From contig NZ_CP156674.1 of the NCBI RefSeq assembly GCF_039851965.1, forward strand, positions 2,170,001 to 2,234,000: DNA of 64,000 nt, read 5' to 3'. The position numbers and the translations under genes are program-made. Source of the stretch: Pseudalkalibacillus hwajinpoensis. GTDB lineage: Bacteria; Bacillota; Bacilli; Bacillales; Guptibacillaceae. This document shows, one piece after another, positions 37,704-45,957 of the stretch. The stretch's first letter is position 1. Each line of letters starts with the position of its first letter. Under the pieces are notes generated by a model. The model did not search any database, was not told where the DNA came from, and was given only the letters and a program-made list of their open reading frames with translations.

Positions 37704-38270
37704 CGAAGTCCCTCCTTTTGTTTCCAAAATAAAAACAGGCTGTAACCGCTGACGATACTCGACTGTTATGCCAACGTACAACCTTTGTATACCCATTTGA
37801 ATATTTGCGAATAATTATGCTGTCCACAATATCGAAGCGGAGCATATAATATAGAAGAAAGTCGAATTATCGACTAAGTTCACAGGGATGTGGACAGGAC
37901 CATTAACAGGCCTTAGCAACTGTCCACATATTTATCCACAGTCTGTGGACTTCTAATAACAGGTCTAATGTTATTCACGAGTTAAAACACAAATATCATA
38001 ACAAAAGAATAGCGTGTTTGCAATGATTTTCAGGAAGTTATCCACAGAGTACATATCTTGTGGACTACAACTGTCCACAGCACTAGATTTTGTGTAGAAC
38101 CTGTCGATAAGTGATGTGAATAACTGAAAAATGTCGAAAGTAGTTATCCACACACCATTTTTGGCCTGTGTGTAGACCGTTGATTAATTGAAATTTAATA
38201 ATGTAAGGGCGCGAAATTAGTGGGAGGAAAAATTGCATCTTTTGATCGGATAAAAAGGGAATTCTGGTTT
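37704..38270. other. oriC: oriC, upstream part: DnaA-box cluster and dnaA control region
   Basis: There is no gene in these 567 bases. Perfect TTATCCACA boxes lie at 37932-37940, 38038-38046 and 38144-38152, spaced 106 bases apart both times. Many degenerate boxes (TGTCCACAT, TTGTGGACT, CTGTCCACA, TTATTCACG) lie between them. This corresponds to the incA/incB half of the Bacillus origin and must also contain the dnaA promoter, for which I cannot point to a convincing -35/-10 pair. Confidence 0.85.
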
Positions 38271-38274
38271 GAAC

Positions 38275-38304
38275 TTGACAATGAGTACCCTTTTTTCTTA
38301 TAAT
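38275..38304 (+). promoter_or_regulatory. Promoter of rpmH-rnpA
   Basis: TTGACA (38275-38280) and TATAAT (38299-38304), both perfect, with an 18-base spacer, 48 bases before rpmH. Confidence 0.88.
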
Positions 38305-38351
38305 TACTTGGACTGTCTATATACAGTTTATCCTCAGGGAGGTGTAATAGA

Positions 38352-38486
38352 ATGAAAAGAACGTTTCAACCAAACACACGTAAACGTAAAAAAGTTCACG
38401 GTTTTCGTGCACGTATGAGCTCAGCAAACGGACGTAAAGTTCTTGCTCGTCGTCGCCGTAAAGGTAGAAAAGTATTGTCTGCATAG
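38352..38486 (+). CDS. rpmH: 50S ribosomal protein L34
   Basis: A 44-residue highly basic protein, MKRTFQPNTRKRKK at the start and RRRRKGRKVLSA at the end, as in all L34 proteins. The ATG at 38352 follows GGGAGGTG by 8 bases. It is transcribed from a near-consensus promoter away from dnaA. A strong terminator overlapping the stop codon separates most of its transcript from rnpA. Confidence 0.98.
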   Translation: MKRTFQPNTRKRKKVHGFRARMSSANGRKVLARRRRKGRKVLSA

Positions 38487-38513
38487 ACCACTGATCATCA
38501 GTGGTCTTTTTTT
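38485..38513 (+). terminator. Terminator or attenuator between rpmH and rnpA
   Basis: GACCACTGATCATCAGTGGTC is a perfect palindromic stem followed by seven T's. Readthrough would feed rnpA at a lower level. Confidence 0.85.
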
Positions 38514-38563
38514 AAGATAAGGTTTATAATATGCTTATCCAAGTAACACTGGGAGTGTGCGGA

Positions 38564-38938
38564 TTGAATAGCAACTACCGGATTAAAAAAAATTCTGAGT
38601 TTCAGAACGTGTTTAAAAACGGAAACTCAACTGCAAACAGACAATTTGTAGTTTATGTATTAAAGCGAAGTGACCAACCTCAATTTCGAATAGGCCTTTC
38701 AGTGAGTAAGCGAATCGGCAATGCTGTGACGAGAAATCGAGTGAAGCGCCTTGTGCGTGAATCCTTTCATCAATTATCCGATCAGATTAAGTTTCCTTAT
38801 GATTTTGTCGTTATTGCTCGAAAGCCTGCATCAGATATGAGTTTTGAAGAAGTGAAGAGTAGTTTAATGCACGTGCTTAATCGTGCACATGTATTAAAGG
38901 GTACGAAACAAAGTGGAAAGGGGAGGAAAACGAGATGA
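38564..38938 (+). CDS. rnpA: Ribonuclease P protein component
   Basis: Basic protein cofactor of RNase P, which matures tRNA 5' ends. With the start at TTG 38564 it has 124 residues; the family motif RNRVKRLVRESF at about 55-66 and VIARKPASDMSF are present. The TTG has GGGAGTG 9 bases upstream and aligns with the usual N-terminus (NYRIKKNSEFQNVF). The frame is open from ATG 38531, but that extension has no ribosome site. It overlaps yidD by 4 bases. Confidence 0.93.
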   Translation: MNSNYRIKKNSEFQNVFKNGNSTANRQFVVYVLKRSDQPQFRIGLSVSKRIGNAVTRNRVKRLVRESFHQLSDQIKFPYDFVVIARKPASDMSFEEVKSSLMHVLNRAHVLKGTKQSGKGRKTR

Positions 38939-39156
38939 ACAAACTGGCTATGATGCTAATTCGCGTCTACCAGAGAGTCATTTCTCCATTAACCCCTCCA
39001 TCTTGTCGTTTTTACCCATCCTGTTCTCATTACAGCTTTGAATCTTATCAAAAGCATGGTTTTTTTAAGGGATCGTGGTTGACGGTTAAAAGAATTTCAA
39101 AGTGCCATCCATTTCATACTGGAGGCTTTGATCCAGTTCCGGATAAAAAGAAATAA
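38935..39156 (+). CDS. yidD: Membrane protein insertion efficiency factor YidD
   Basis: A 73-residue DUF37/haemolytic-like protein: IRVYQRVISPL, then PSCRFYPSCSHYSFESYQKHG and the CHPFHTGGFDPVP motif. It helps YidC-dependent membrane insertion and sits between rnpA and yidC, the usual place. It starts inside the rnpA stop (ATGA), so it is translationally coupled. Confidence 0.95.
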   Translation: MNKLAMMLIRVYQRVISPLTPPSCRFYPSCSHYSFESYQKHGFFKGSWLTVKRISKCHPFHTGGFDPVPDKKK

Positions 39157-39215
39157 AGGCATCGCTTTTACTTACATAAATCTTTGTCGAGATATGATTG
39201 CAAGGAGGATGAAGC

Positions 39216-39983
39216 GTGAGGAAAAAACTAACCCTCGCATTTCTATTGATTGGTCTCGTTGCGGTCCTTTCAGGATGTAACATTAATGAACCAATTGATG
39301 CGGAAAGCACGGGATTCTGGAGCGAGTATATTGTATATCCGCTTTCCATGCTATTAACATTTTTTGCTGACTTAACTGGGGATGGGAATTATGGACTTTC
39401 AATTATGATTGTTACCATACTTATTCGCCTGGTGTTACTTCCATTAATGATTAAACAAACGAGAAGTTCAAAGGCTATGCAGGAATTGCAGCCAGAGATG
39501 CAGAAACTTAAAGAAAAATATAGCAGTAAAGATCAGAAGACGCAGCAGCAGCTTCAACAAGAAACGATGCAGCTCTTCCAGCAAAATGGTGTAAACCCGC
39601 TTGCAGGGTGTTTACCGATTTTAGTTCAAATGCCAATACTTCTTGGTTTTTATCATGCCATCATGCGTACAGAAGCAATTGCTACGCATAACTTCCTCTG
39701 GTTTAGCCTTGGAGATGCAGATATCACTCTGGCACTACTGGCCGGTGTGACAACATTCATCCAGCAAAAAATCATGATGGGTAGCGGCAGCACAGTGCAG
39801 CCACAGATGAAAATGCTTCTTTATGTAATGCCGATTATGATCATTGTATTTGCGATCAACTTCCCATCTGCGCTTGCGCTTTACTGGGTAGTCGGTAACA
39901 TCTTTATGATTGCTCAAACTTACTTTATTACAAAACCTGCCATTAAAACCGCGAATACGGATACGGGAGGAGCCAAAAAGTGA
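39216..39983 (+). CDS. yidC: Membrane protein insertase YidC (SpoIIIJ type)
   Basis: Inserts membrane proteins together with or without SecYEG; the paralogue next to rnpA in Bacillus (SpoIIIJ) is also needed for forespore development. The 255-residue protein is a lipoprotein precursor with lipobox LSGC (residues 20-23), then five membrane segments and the helical hairpin MQELQPEMQKLKEKY between the first two. GTG start at 39216 with AAGGAGGATGAAGC upstream. It overlaps jag by 4 bases. Confidence 0.95.
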   Translation: MRKKLTLAFLLIGLVAVLSGCNINEPIDAESTGFWSEYIVYPLSMLLTFFADLTGDGNYGLSIMIVTILIRLVLLPLMIKQTRSSKAMQELQPEMQKLKEKYSSKDQKTQQQLQQETMQLFQQNGVNPLAGCLPILVQMPILLGFYHAIMRTEAIATHNFLWFSLGDADITLALLAGVTTFIQQKIMMGSGSTVQPQMKMLLYVMPIMIIVFAINFPSALALYWVVGNIFMIAQTYFITKPAIKTANTDTGGAKK

Positions 39984-40600
39984 GAAGCGTTACGGTAACG
40001 GGGAAAACAATTGAAGAAGCCATCCAGGATGCGCTGAATCAAATTGGAACGGTTGAAGAGAATGTAGATGTTGAAGTGATTGAGGAGCCTAAAAAAGGAT
40101 TTTTAGGTTTTGGAGGAAAGCCCGCCCGCATCAAAGTAAGTGAGAAACCTGACATCATGGAGCAAACGAGGGCTTTTTTAGAAAAAGTCATTAGCAACAT
40201 GGGAGTTGAAGCTAGAATAGAAGGTAAAAAGGAAGATCGAGATCTTTTCTTTACGCTATCTGGTGAAAAAATTGCGATATTGATAGGGAAGCGCGGCCAA
40301 ACTTTGAACTCACTGCAATATTTGACGAATCTCGCCGCCAACCGATTTTCTAACCGATTTGTCCGTGTAGTTCTCGACGCAGAGAATTACCGTGAAAGAC
40401 GAGAAGATACGCTTAAGAAACTGGCTGATCGTCTTGCGAACAAAGCGATGGTTACGAATAGGGAAGTGCAGCTAGAACCGATGCCGTCGCTTGAACGAAA
40501 AGTAATCCACCTTTATTTAAAAGATAAGAAGGGGATTTCAACTCACTCAGATGGAAACGACCCACATCGACGTGTGGTTATTGTTCCACGTCATAAATAG
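39980..40600 (+). CDS. jag: RNA-binding protein Jag (KhpB/EloR family)
   Basis: A 206-residue RNA-binding protein with a Jag-N domain (KKGFLGFGGKPARIKV near 37-52), a KH domain (IAILIGKRGQTLNSLQYL) and a C-terminal R3H domain (EPMPSLERKVIHLYL, HRRVVIVP). It forms a complex with KhpA in relatives and influences cell elongation and division. GTG start at 39980 overlapping the yidC stop. It is the last gene of the rpmH-rnpA-yidD-yidC-jag unit. Confidence 0.93.
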   Translation: MRSVTVTGKTIEEAIQDALNQIGTVEENVDVEVIEEPKKGFLGFGGKPARIKVSEKPDIMEQTRAFLEKVISNMGVEARIEGKKEDRDLFFTLSGEKIAILIGKRGQTLNSLQYLTNLAANRFSNRFVRVVLDAENYRERREDTLKKLADRLANKAMVTNREVQLEPMPSLERKVIHLYLKDKKGISTHSDGNDPHRRVVIVPRHK

Positions 40601-40605
40601 AAGAT

Positions 40606-40636
40606 AACCTCCGGGCGCTTGCTCGGAGGTTTTTCT
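40606..40636 (+). terminator. Terminator of the yidC-jag unit
   Basis: AACCTCCG / CGGAGGTT with a 10-base loop, then TTTTCT. Confidence 0.85.
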
Positions 40637-40722
40637 ATGTGCGGGCATACTTATTTCTTTTTATGTTAAAATGGGTTACACTAAAAGGTATTGTGGATTG
40701 ATCTCTGGGTTTTTGTAGAGAG

Positions 40723-40739
40723 TTATCCACTGTGGATAA
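40723..40739. promoter_or_regulatory. Palindromic DnaA-box pair upstream of mnmE
   Basis: TTATCCACTGTGGATAA is a perfect 17-base palindrome made of two back-to-back DnaA boxes, 3 kb from oriC and about 85 bases before mnmE. A further half-match TTGTGGATTG lies at 40691. Confidence 0.65.
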
Positions 40740-40824
40740 TTGGTTAAACTAATACTAGCATTCAAAATAGATATTCAACTAAAATAGAGCGACCAACTTG
40801 TGTGGAAAAGAGGGGTGAATAGAA

Positions 40825-42201
40825 TTGGAATATGAAACAATTGCTGCGATATCGACGCCAATGGGAGAAGGAGCCATTGCGATTGTCCGTCTTAGTGGAT
40901 CAGAAGCGGTTAAGATTGCTGATACCTTGTATAAAGGGAAGCAATCGCTCGCAACAGTAGATTCTCATACAATCCATTATGGCCATCTCATTGATCCAGA
41001 TACAGATCAAACAGCAGAAGAAGTCATGGTTTCGATCATGAGAGGTCCGAGGACTTTTACGAGAGAAGACATTGTTGAAATCAATTGTCATGGTGGTCTT
41101 GTGTCCGTTAATCGCGTTTTAGAACTGGTGTTAAGAGGTGGAGCTCGTCTAGCTGAGCCTGGAGAGTTTACGAAGCGAGCGTTCTTGAATGGACGGATCG
41201 ACCTGTCGCAGGCTGAAGCTGTGATTGATTTAATTCGTGCAAAAACGGATCGTGCTATGAATGTGGCATTAAATCAAATGGAAGGTCGCCTTTCTACACT
41301 GATTACAAAACTGAGGCGACAATTGCTTGAAACAGTTGCTCATGTAGAAGTTAATATTGACTATCCGGAATATGATGCAGAAGAAATGACTCAGAATCTT
41401 TTAACGACCCAGTTAAAAGAGGTAGAAGAAGAAATTAGAAGCATTCTCGTAACGGCAAGACAGGGTAAAATACTCCGTGAAGGACTTTCTACCGTTATTA
41501 TAGGACGGCCTAATGTTGGGAAATCTTCTCTATTAAACAGTCTAGTACATGAAAACAAGGCGATCGTCACAGATGTGCCTGGAACGACTCGAGACGTAAT
41601 TGAAGAGTATGTTAATGTGAGGGGCGTGCCACTCAGACTGGTTGATACAGCGGGCATTCGTGAAACGGAAGATCTTGTTGAACGAATTGGTGTAGAGCGC
41701 TCTCGTGAACGGTTAAAACAGGCGGATCTAATCCTGCTAGTGCTTAACTATAATGATGAACTGACTGAAGAAGATGAAAAACTCTTCAAGGCAGTAGAAG
41801 GCATGGACGTTATTGTTATTATAAATAAAACAGACCTCGATGAGAAACTTGACTTAAAAAGGGTCAGGGAACTTGCTCTCGAGCATCCTATCATAACAAC
41901 TTCTTTAAAACACGAACAGGGTGTTGACGAGCTGGAGAAATCGATTTCTGAGCTTTTCTTTTCGGGTTCAGTAGAGTCTCAAGATTTAACGTATGTATCG
42001 AACTCGAGGCATATCGCTCTTCTTGAACAGTCTCGAAGAACGCTAGAAGATGCTCTGGGAGCAATTGAAGCAGGTATGCCGGTTGATATGGTTCAGATTG
42101 ATATTACACGTACCTGGGAAATTCTTGGGGAAATTATAGGAGATACAGTTTCGGAAAGTTTGATTGATCAGTTATTTTCGCAGTTTTGTCTTGGGAAATA
42201 A
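40825..42201 (+). CDS. mnmE: tRNA modification GTPase MnmE
   Basis: With MnmG it adds the carboxymethylaminomethyl group to U34 of several tRNAs. The 458-residue protein has an N-terminal tetrahydrofolate-binding domain, a helical domain, an inserted G domain (GRPNVGKSS near 227-235, DTAGIRET, NKTD) and the C-terminal catalytic cysteine in FCLGK. The start is TTG at 40825 with GAGGGGTGA upstream. A palindromic DnaA-box pair lies in its upstream region. mnmG follows after 24 bases. Confidence 0.96.
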   Translation: MEYETIAAISTPMGEGAIAIVRLSGSEAVKIADTLYKGKQSLATVDSHTIHYGHLIDPDTDQTAEEVMVSIMRGPRTFTREDIVEINCHGGLVSVNRVLELVLRGGARLAEPGEFTKRAFLNGRIDLSQAEAVIDLIRAKTDRAMNVALNQMEGRLSTLITKLRRQLLETVAHVEVNIDYPEYDAEEMTQNLLTTQLKEVEEEIRSILVTARQGKILREGLSTVIIGRPNVGKSSLLNSLVHENKAIVTDVPGTTRDVIEEYVNVRGVPLRLVDTAGIRETEDLVERIGVERSRERLKQADLILLVLNYNDELTEEDEKLFKAVEGMDVIVIINKTDLDEKLDLKRVRELALEHPIITTSLKHEQGVDELEKSISELFFSGSVESQDLTYVSNSRHIALLEQSRRTLEDALGAIEAGMPVDMVQIDITRTWEILGEIIGDTVSESLIDQLFSQFCLGK

Positions 42202-42225
42202 GAAGTTAAAAGGAGGAATACGGCA

Positions 42226-44109
42226 ATGGGTTATAAAGCCGATTCTTATGATGTTATTGTTGTCGGGGCTGGTCATGCGGGCGTTGAAGCGGGACTCGCT
42301 TCAGCGAGAATGGGTGCGAACACTCTTATGCTTACGCTCAATCTGGACTCCATCGCATTTATGCCATGTAATCCAAGTGTAGGCGGTCCAGCAAAAGGGA
42401 TTGTTGTTCGTGAAATCGATGCACTTGGTGGCGAAATGGCACGAAATATTGATAAAACACACATCCAGATGCGTATGCTTAACACAGGTAAGGGGCCAGC
42501 AGTCCGTGCATTACGTGCACAGGCTGATAAAGTCCTTTACCAGAGTGAAATGAAGAAAACGATTGAAGAACAGGAAAATCTTACACTCTTGCAGGGGATG
42601 GTTGAGCAGCTAATCGTTGAAGATGGAGTATGTAAGGGCGTGATCACGAAAACCGGTGCAGAGTATGAAGCTAAATCTGTGGTCCTTACAACAGGTACAT
42701 TTATGCGAGGACGTGTTATTATTGGGGATCTTTCCTATGAAAGTGGACCAAATAACATGCAGCCTTCTGTTAATTTATCATACCATTTGCAGGACCTTGG
42801 ATTTGATATGGTACGCTTTAAGACAGGTACACCGCCGCGTATAAACAATAAATCCATTGATTATAGCAAAACGGAAATTCAGCCAGGCGACGAAAAGCCG
42901 CGTGCCTTTTCCTATGAAACAACAGAATTTATTACAGATCAGCTGCCTTGCTGGTTAACGTATACAGGAGAAGAGACGCATAAGCTGATTAACGACAACC
43001 TTCACCGTTCTCCGATGTATTCGGGTATGATTGAAGGTACAGGACCTCGTTATTGTCCATCTATTGAGGATAAAATTGTTCGTTTCAACGATAAACCACG
43101 TCATCAAATTTTCCTTGAGCCTGAAGGACGTAATACAAAGGAAGTTTATGTGCAGGGACTATCTACAAGTCTTCCTGAAGATCTGCAGCGTCAAATTCTT
43201 AAAACAGTACCGGGTCTAGAAAATGTTGAAATGATGCGTGCGGGATATGCGATCGAATACGACGTTATTGTACCTACGCAGCTATGGCCTTCACTCGAAA
43301 CAAAGACGGTCAAGAACCTCTTTACTGCAGGACAGTTAAATGGTACTTCTGGTTATGAAGAGGCTGCAGGTCAGGGAATCATGGCAGGGATTAACGCTGC
43401 ACGTAATGCACAGGAACGTGAGGCTGTTATTCTCGATCGTTCGCAAGGGTATATCGGCGTCTTAATCGATGATCTTGTAACGAAAGGGACGAATGAACCT
43501 TACCGTTTATTAACATCACGTGCTGAATACCGCTTGCTTCTTCGTCATGATAATGCAGACTTAAGACTTACTGAAATCGGCTATGAGATTGGTATGATTT
43601 CTAAGGAACGTTATGATCGTTTCCTTGCTAAAAAAGATATGATTGAAAAAGAAATAAAACGTCTTGAATCGATCGTCATTAAACCGGGTGAAAAGGTGAA
43701 TGCAGTCCTTCCAGAAAACAGCACAGAGTTGAAGGAAGCCCTACATGCAGCTAACCTGCTTAAGCGACCAGAAGTCACATATGATGCGATTAAGACACTA
43801 GCACCAGCGGAAGTAGAAGTTCCAGAAGATGTTGCTGAACAAGTTGAGATTCAGATTAAATACAGTGGCTATATTAATAAAAGTCTTCAACAAGTAGAAC
43901 GTATGAAGAAGATGGATGAGAAGAAGATTCCAGACGCGATTGATTTCTATGCGATTAACGGCCTTGCGAATGAGGCGAAGCAAAAGCTTGATGAAGTACG
44001 TCCGCTCTCAATAGGTCAAGCGTCTCGTGTGTCCGGTGTCAATCCAGCTGATGTTTCAATTTTACTTGTCTATATTGAGCAGGGTAAGATCGCAAAGGTT
44101 GCAAAATAA
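42226..44109 (+). CDS. mnmG: tRNA uridine 5-carboxymethylaminomethyl modification enzyme MnmG
   Basis: FAD-dependent partner of MnmE (formerly GidA). The 627-residue protein has an N-terminal dinucleotide fold VVGAGHAGVEAG at about 10-21, the MnmG signature CNPSVGGPAKG, the second conserved GQLNGTSGYEEAAGQG, and a C-terminal helical MnmE-binding domain ending in ARVSGVNPADVSILLVYIE-type sequence. The start ATG 42226 has AAAGGAGG upstream. It is cotranscribed with mnmE and rsmG. Confidence 0.97.
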   Translation: MGYKADSYDVIVVGAGHAGVEAGLASARMGANTLMLTLNLDSIAFMPCNPSVGGPAKGIVVREIDALGGEMARNIDKTHIQMRMLNTGKGPAVRALRAQADKVLYQSEMKKTIEEQENLTLLQGMVEQLIVEDGVCKGVITKTGAEYEAKSVVLTTGTFMRGRVIIGDLSYESGPNNMQPSVNLSYHLQDLGFDMVRFKTGTPPRINNKSIDYSKTEIQPGDEKPRAFSYETTEFITDQLPCWLTYTGEETHKLINDNLHRSPMYSGMIEGTGPRYCPSIEDKIVRFNDKPRHQIFLEPEGRNTKEVYVQGLSTSLPEDLQRQILKTVPGLENVEMMRAGYAIEYDVIVPTQLWPSLETKTVKNLFTAGQLNGTSGYEEAAGQGIMAGINAARNAQEREAVILDRSQGYIGVLIDDLVTKGTNEPYRLLTSRAEYRLLLRHDNADLRLTEIGYEIGMISKERYDRFLAKKDMIEKEIKRLESIVIKPGEKVNAVLPENSTELKEALHAANLLKRPEVTYDAIKTLAPAEVEVPEDVAEQVEIQIKYSGYINKSLQQVERMKKMDEKKIPDAIDFYAINGLANEAKQKLDEVRPLSIGQASRVSGVNPADVSILLVYIEQGKIAKVAK

Positions 44110-44128
44110 TGGATAAAGCGGGGGAGCT

Positions 44129-44842
44129 ATGAACGAACAACAGTTTCAGGAGCAGTTAATGGAGAAAGGGATCACACTTTCTCCTGAACAGCTTCATCAA
44201 TTTCAAACATACTATAAGATCCTAGTTGAATGGAACGAGAAAATGAATCTGACGGCTATTATAGAAAAAGAAGAAGTATATGAAAAGCATTTCTTTGACT
44301 CTATTATGGCCGCGTTCTCATTTGATTTCTCTTCTAATTATCACATTTGCGATGTAGGGGCTGGGGCAGGGTTCCCAAGCCTTCCTATCAAAATTTGCTT
44401 TCCACACTTAAACGTCACCATTGTCGATTCACTTAATAAACGGATTGGCTTTTTGGAACATCTATCATCCGAGTTAAAGTTATCGAATGTATCGTTCTTC
44501 CACGATCGTGCAGAATTATTTGGGAAAAATAAATCACATCGGGAAAAGTACGATGTAGTAACAGCAAGGGCTGTTGCGCGCATGTCAGTTCTTGGTGAAT
44601 TGTGCTTGCCCCTTGTAAAGCAAGGTGGATATTTTGTCGCTTTAAAAGGTCCCAATGTCGAAGAAGAACTCGAATCTGGTAAACAGGCGATTACGTTACT
44701 AGGTGGGGAAGTAGAAGAACTTGATACGCTGACCCTTCCAGGTGAAAAAAGCGAGCGAAACATTGTAACGATTAAAAAAATAAAAGCGACACCAAAAAAA
44801 TATCCAAGAAAGCCAGGCACACCAAATAAAAATCCTTTATAA
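44129..44842 (+). CDS. rsmG: 16S rRNA (guanine(527)-N7)-methyltransferase
   Basis: Methylates G527 of 16S rRNA (formerly GidB); loss gives low-level streptomycin resistance in relatives. The 237-residue Rossmann-fold enzyme has the SAM motif CDVGAGAGFPSLPIKI near 72-87, TARAVARMSVL, and a basic C-terminal tail. The start ATG 44129 has GGGGGAG upstream, 19 bases after mnmG. Confidence 0.96.
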   Translation: MNEQQFQEQLMEKGITLSPEQLHQFQTYYKILVEWNEKMNLTAIIEKEEVYEKHFFDSIMAAFSFDFSSNYHICDVGAGAGFPSLPIKICFPHLNVTIVDSLNKRIGFLEHLSSELKLSNVSFFHDRAELFGKNKSHREKYDVVTARAVARMSVLGELCLPLVKQGGYFVALKGPNVEEELESGKQAITLLGGEVEELDTLTLPGEKSERNIVTIKKIKATPKKYPRKPGTPNKNPL

Positions 44843-44871
44843 TAGAAATGGACTGCATTTGAACGGAAAAG

Positions 44872-44887
44872 TGTTTCGCATGGAACA
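44872..44887. other. Degenerate parS-like palindrome upstream of noc
   Basis: TGTTTCGCATGGAACA keeps the TGTTTC...GGAACA arms but has three differences from the parS consensus. It lies between rsmG and noc, close to a TATAAT (44838-44843). Confidence 0.35.
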
Positions 44888-44960
44888 CTGCTACGATGGA
44901 AGGATTTATGTTTTATAGCAACGAATCAGTTAAGGAGTCGATTAAAGGTGGTGTTAGGCG

Positions 44961-45800
44961 ATGAAGCATACGTTTTCACGTCTTTTCGGTTTGAACGATG
45001 AGAAAAACGAGACGATGGAAGTAGAACAAGAGGAAGTGAAGCAGCTTCTAGTAGATGAAATCATTCCGAACCGTTTCCAACCTCGAACAATTTTTATAGA
45101 TGAGCGAATTGCTGAACTATCTCAAACCATTAAGACCCATGGAATTATTCAGCCAATTGTGGTGAGAGAACGTGAAGGAAAGTATGAAATTATTGCCGGG
45201 GAGCGTCGATGGAGAGCTGTTAAAAAGCTTGGATGGGAACGAATTCCTGCTATTATTAAAGAATTTAATGATTCACAAACGGCATCAATAGCCCTGATCG
45301 AGAACCTGCAGCGAGAGGAACTAACTGCTGTAGAAGAAGCGATGGCTTACGCACAACTTATTGAACTTCATGATTTAACTCAGGAAAGTCTTGCCCAGCG
45401 TCTCGGCAAAGGTCAATCAACCATTGCTAATAAGCTCAGGTTATTAAAATTGCCTGAACCTATTCAGCAAGCGCTGCTACAGAAGAAGATTACGGAGAGA
45501 CATGCTAGAGCTCTCATACCGCTCAAGAACCCTGAGAACCAGGTTAAGGTTCTTGCAGAAGTGCTTGAGAAGCAGTGGAATGTAAAGCAGACGGAAGAAC
45601 GTGTTGTACGTATGCTTGAGGGTACCGTCCCTAAGCCAAAGCCAAGAAAGAAATCTGTTAGTAAAGACATGCGTTTAGCTGTGAATACGATCCGTCAATC
45701 ACTCGATATGGTCACTGAAACTGGATTAATGATTGATACGGACGAAGAAGACCACGATGAATATTATCAATTCACCATACGCATTCCTAAAAAGAAGTGA
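44961..45800 (+). CDS. noc: Nucleoid occlusion protein Noc
   Basis: ParB-family protein that binds CTP and Noc-binding sites, associates with the membrane and keeps the division septum off the nucleoid. The 279-residue protein has an N-terminal amphipathic membrane-targeting stretch (MKHTFSRLFGLND), the CTP-binding motifs GERRWR and ENLQREELTAVEEA, and a helix-turn-helix (ESLAQRLGKGQSTIANKLRLL). A paralogue of spo0J two genes away. The start ATG 44961 follows GGTGGTG, a weak ribosome site. Its terminator separates it from soj. Confidence 0.94.
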   Translation: MKHTFSRLFGLNDEKNETMEVEQEEVKQLLVDEIIPNRFQPRTIFIDERIAELSQTIKTHGIIQPIVVREREGKYEIIAGERRWRAVKKLGWERIPAIIKEFNDSQTASIALIENLQREELTAVEEAMAYAQLIELHDLTQESLAQRLGKGQSTIANKLRLLKLPEPIQQALLQKKITERHARALIPLKNPENQVKVLAEVLEKQWNVKQTEERVVRMLEGTVPKPKPRKKSVSKDMRLAVNTIRQSLDMVTETGLMIDTDEEDHDEYYQFTIRIPKKK

Positions 45801-45827
45801 AACTCATCCATTCGGGTGAGTTTTTTG
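45800..45827 (+). terminator. Terminator of noc
   Basis: AACTCATCC / GGGTGAGTT (one G-T pair) with a short loop, then TTTTT. Confidence 0.8.
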
Positions 45828-45877
45828 TATCAACAGGTGATTTTCTTTCATTTGAATCAGTTTTACAGATATGGATT

Positions 45878-45911
45878 ATTTTTAAAATGACATCCACTCG
45901 ATTTTAAAAAT
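45878..45911. promoter_or_regulatory. Inverted repeat upstream of soj
   Basis: ATTTTTAAAAT and its reverse complement ATTTTAAAAAT (11-bp arms) flank 12 bases. It ends 46 bases before the soj start and could be an operator in the soj-spo0J control region. Confidence 0.45.
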
Positions 45912-45957
45912 GATAAAATGAGAGAAAGAACTGCTTTTGAAGAGAGTGGGTGACATC

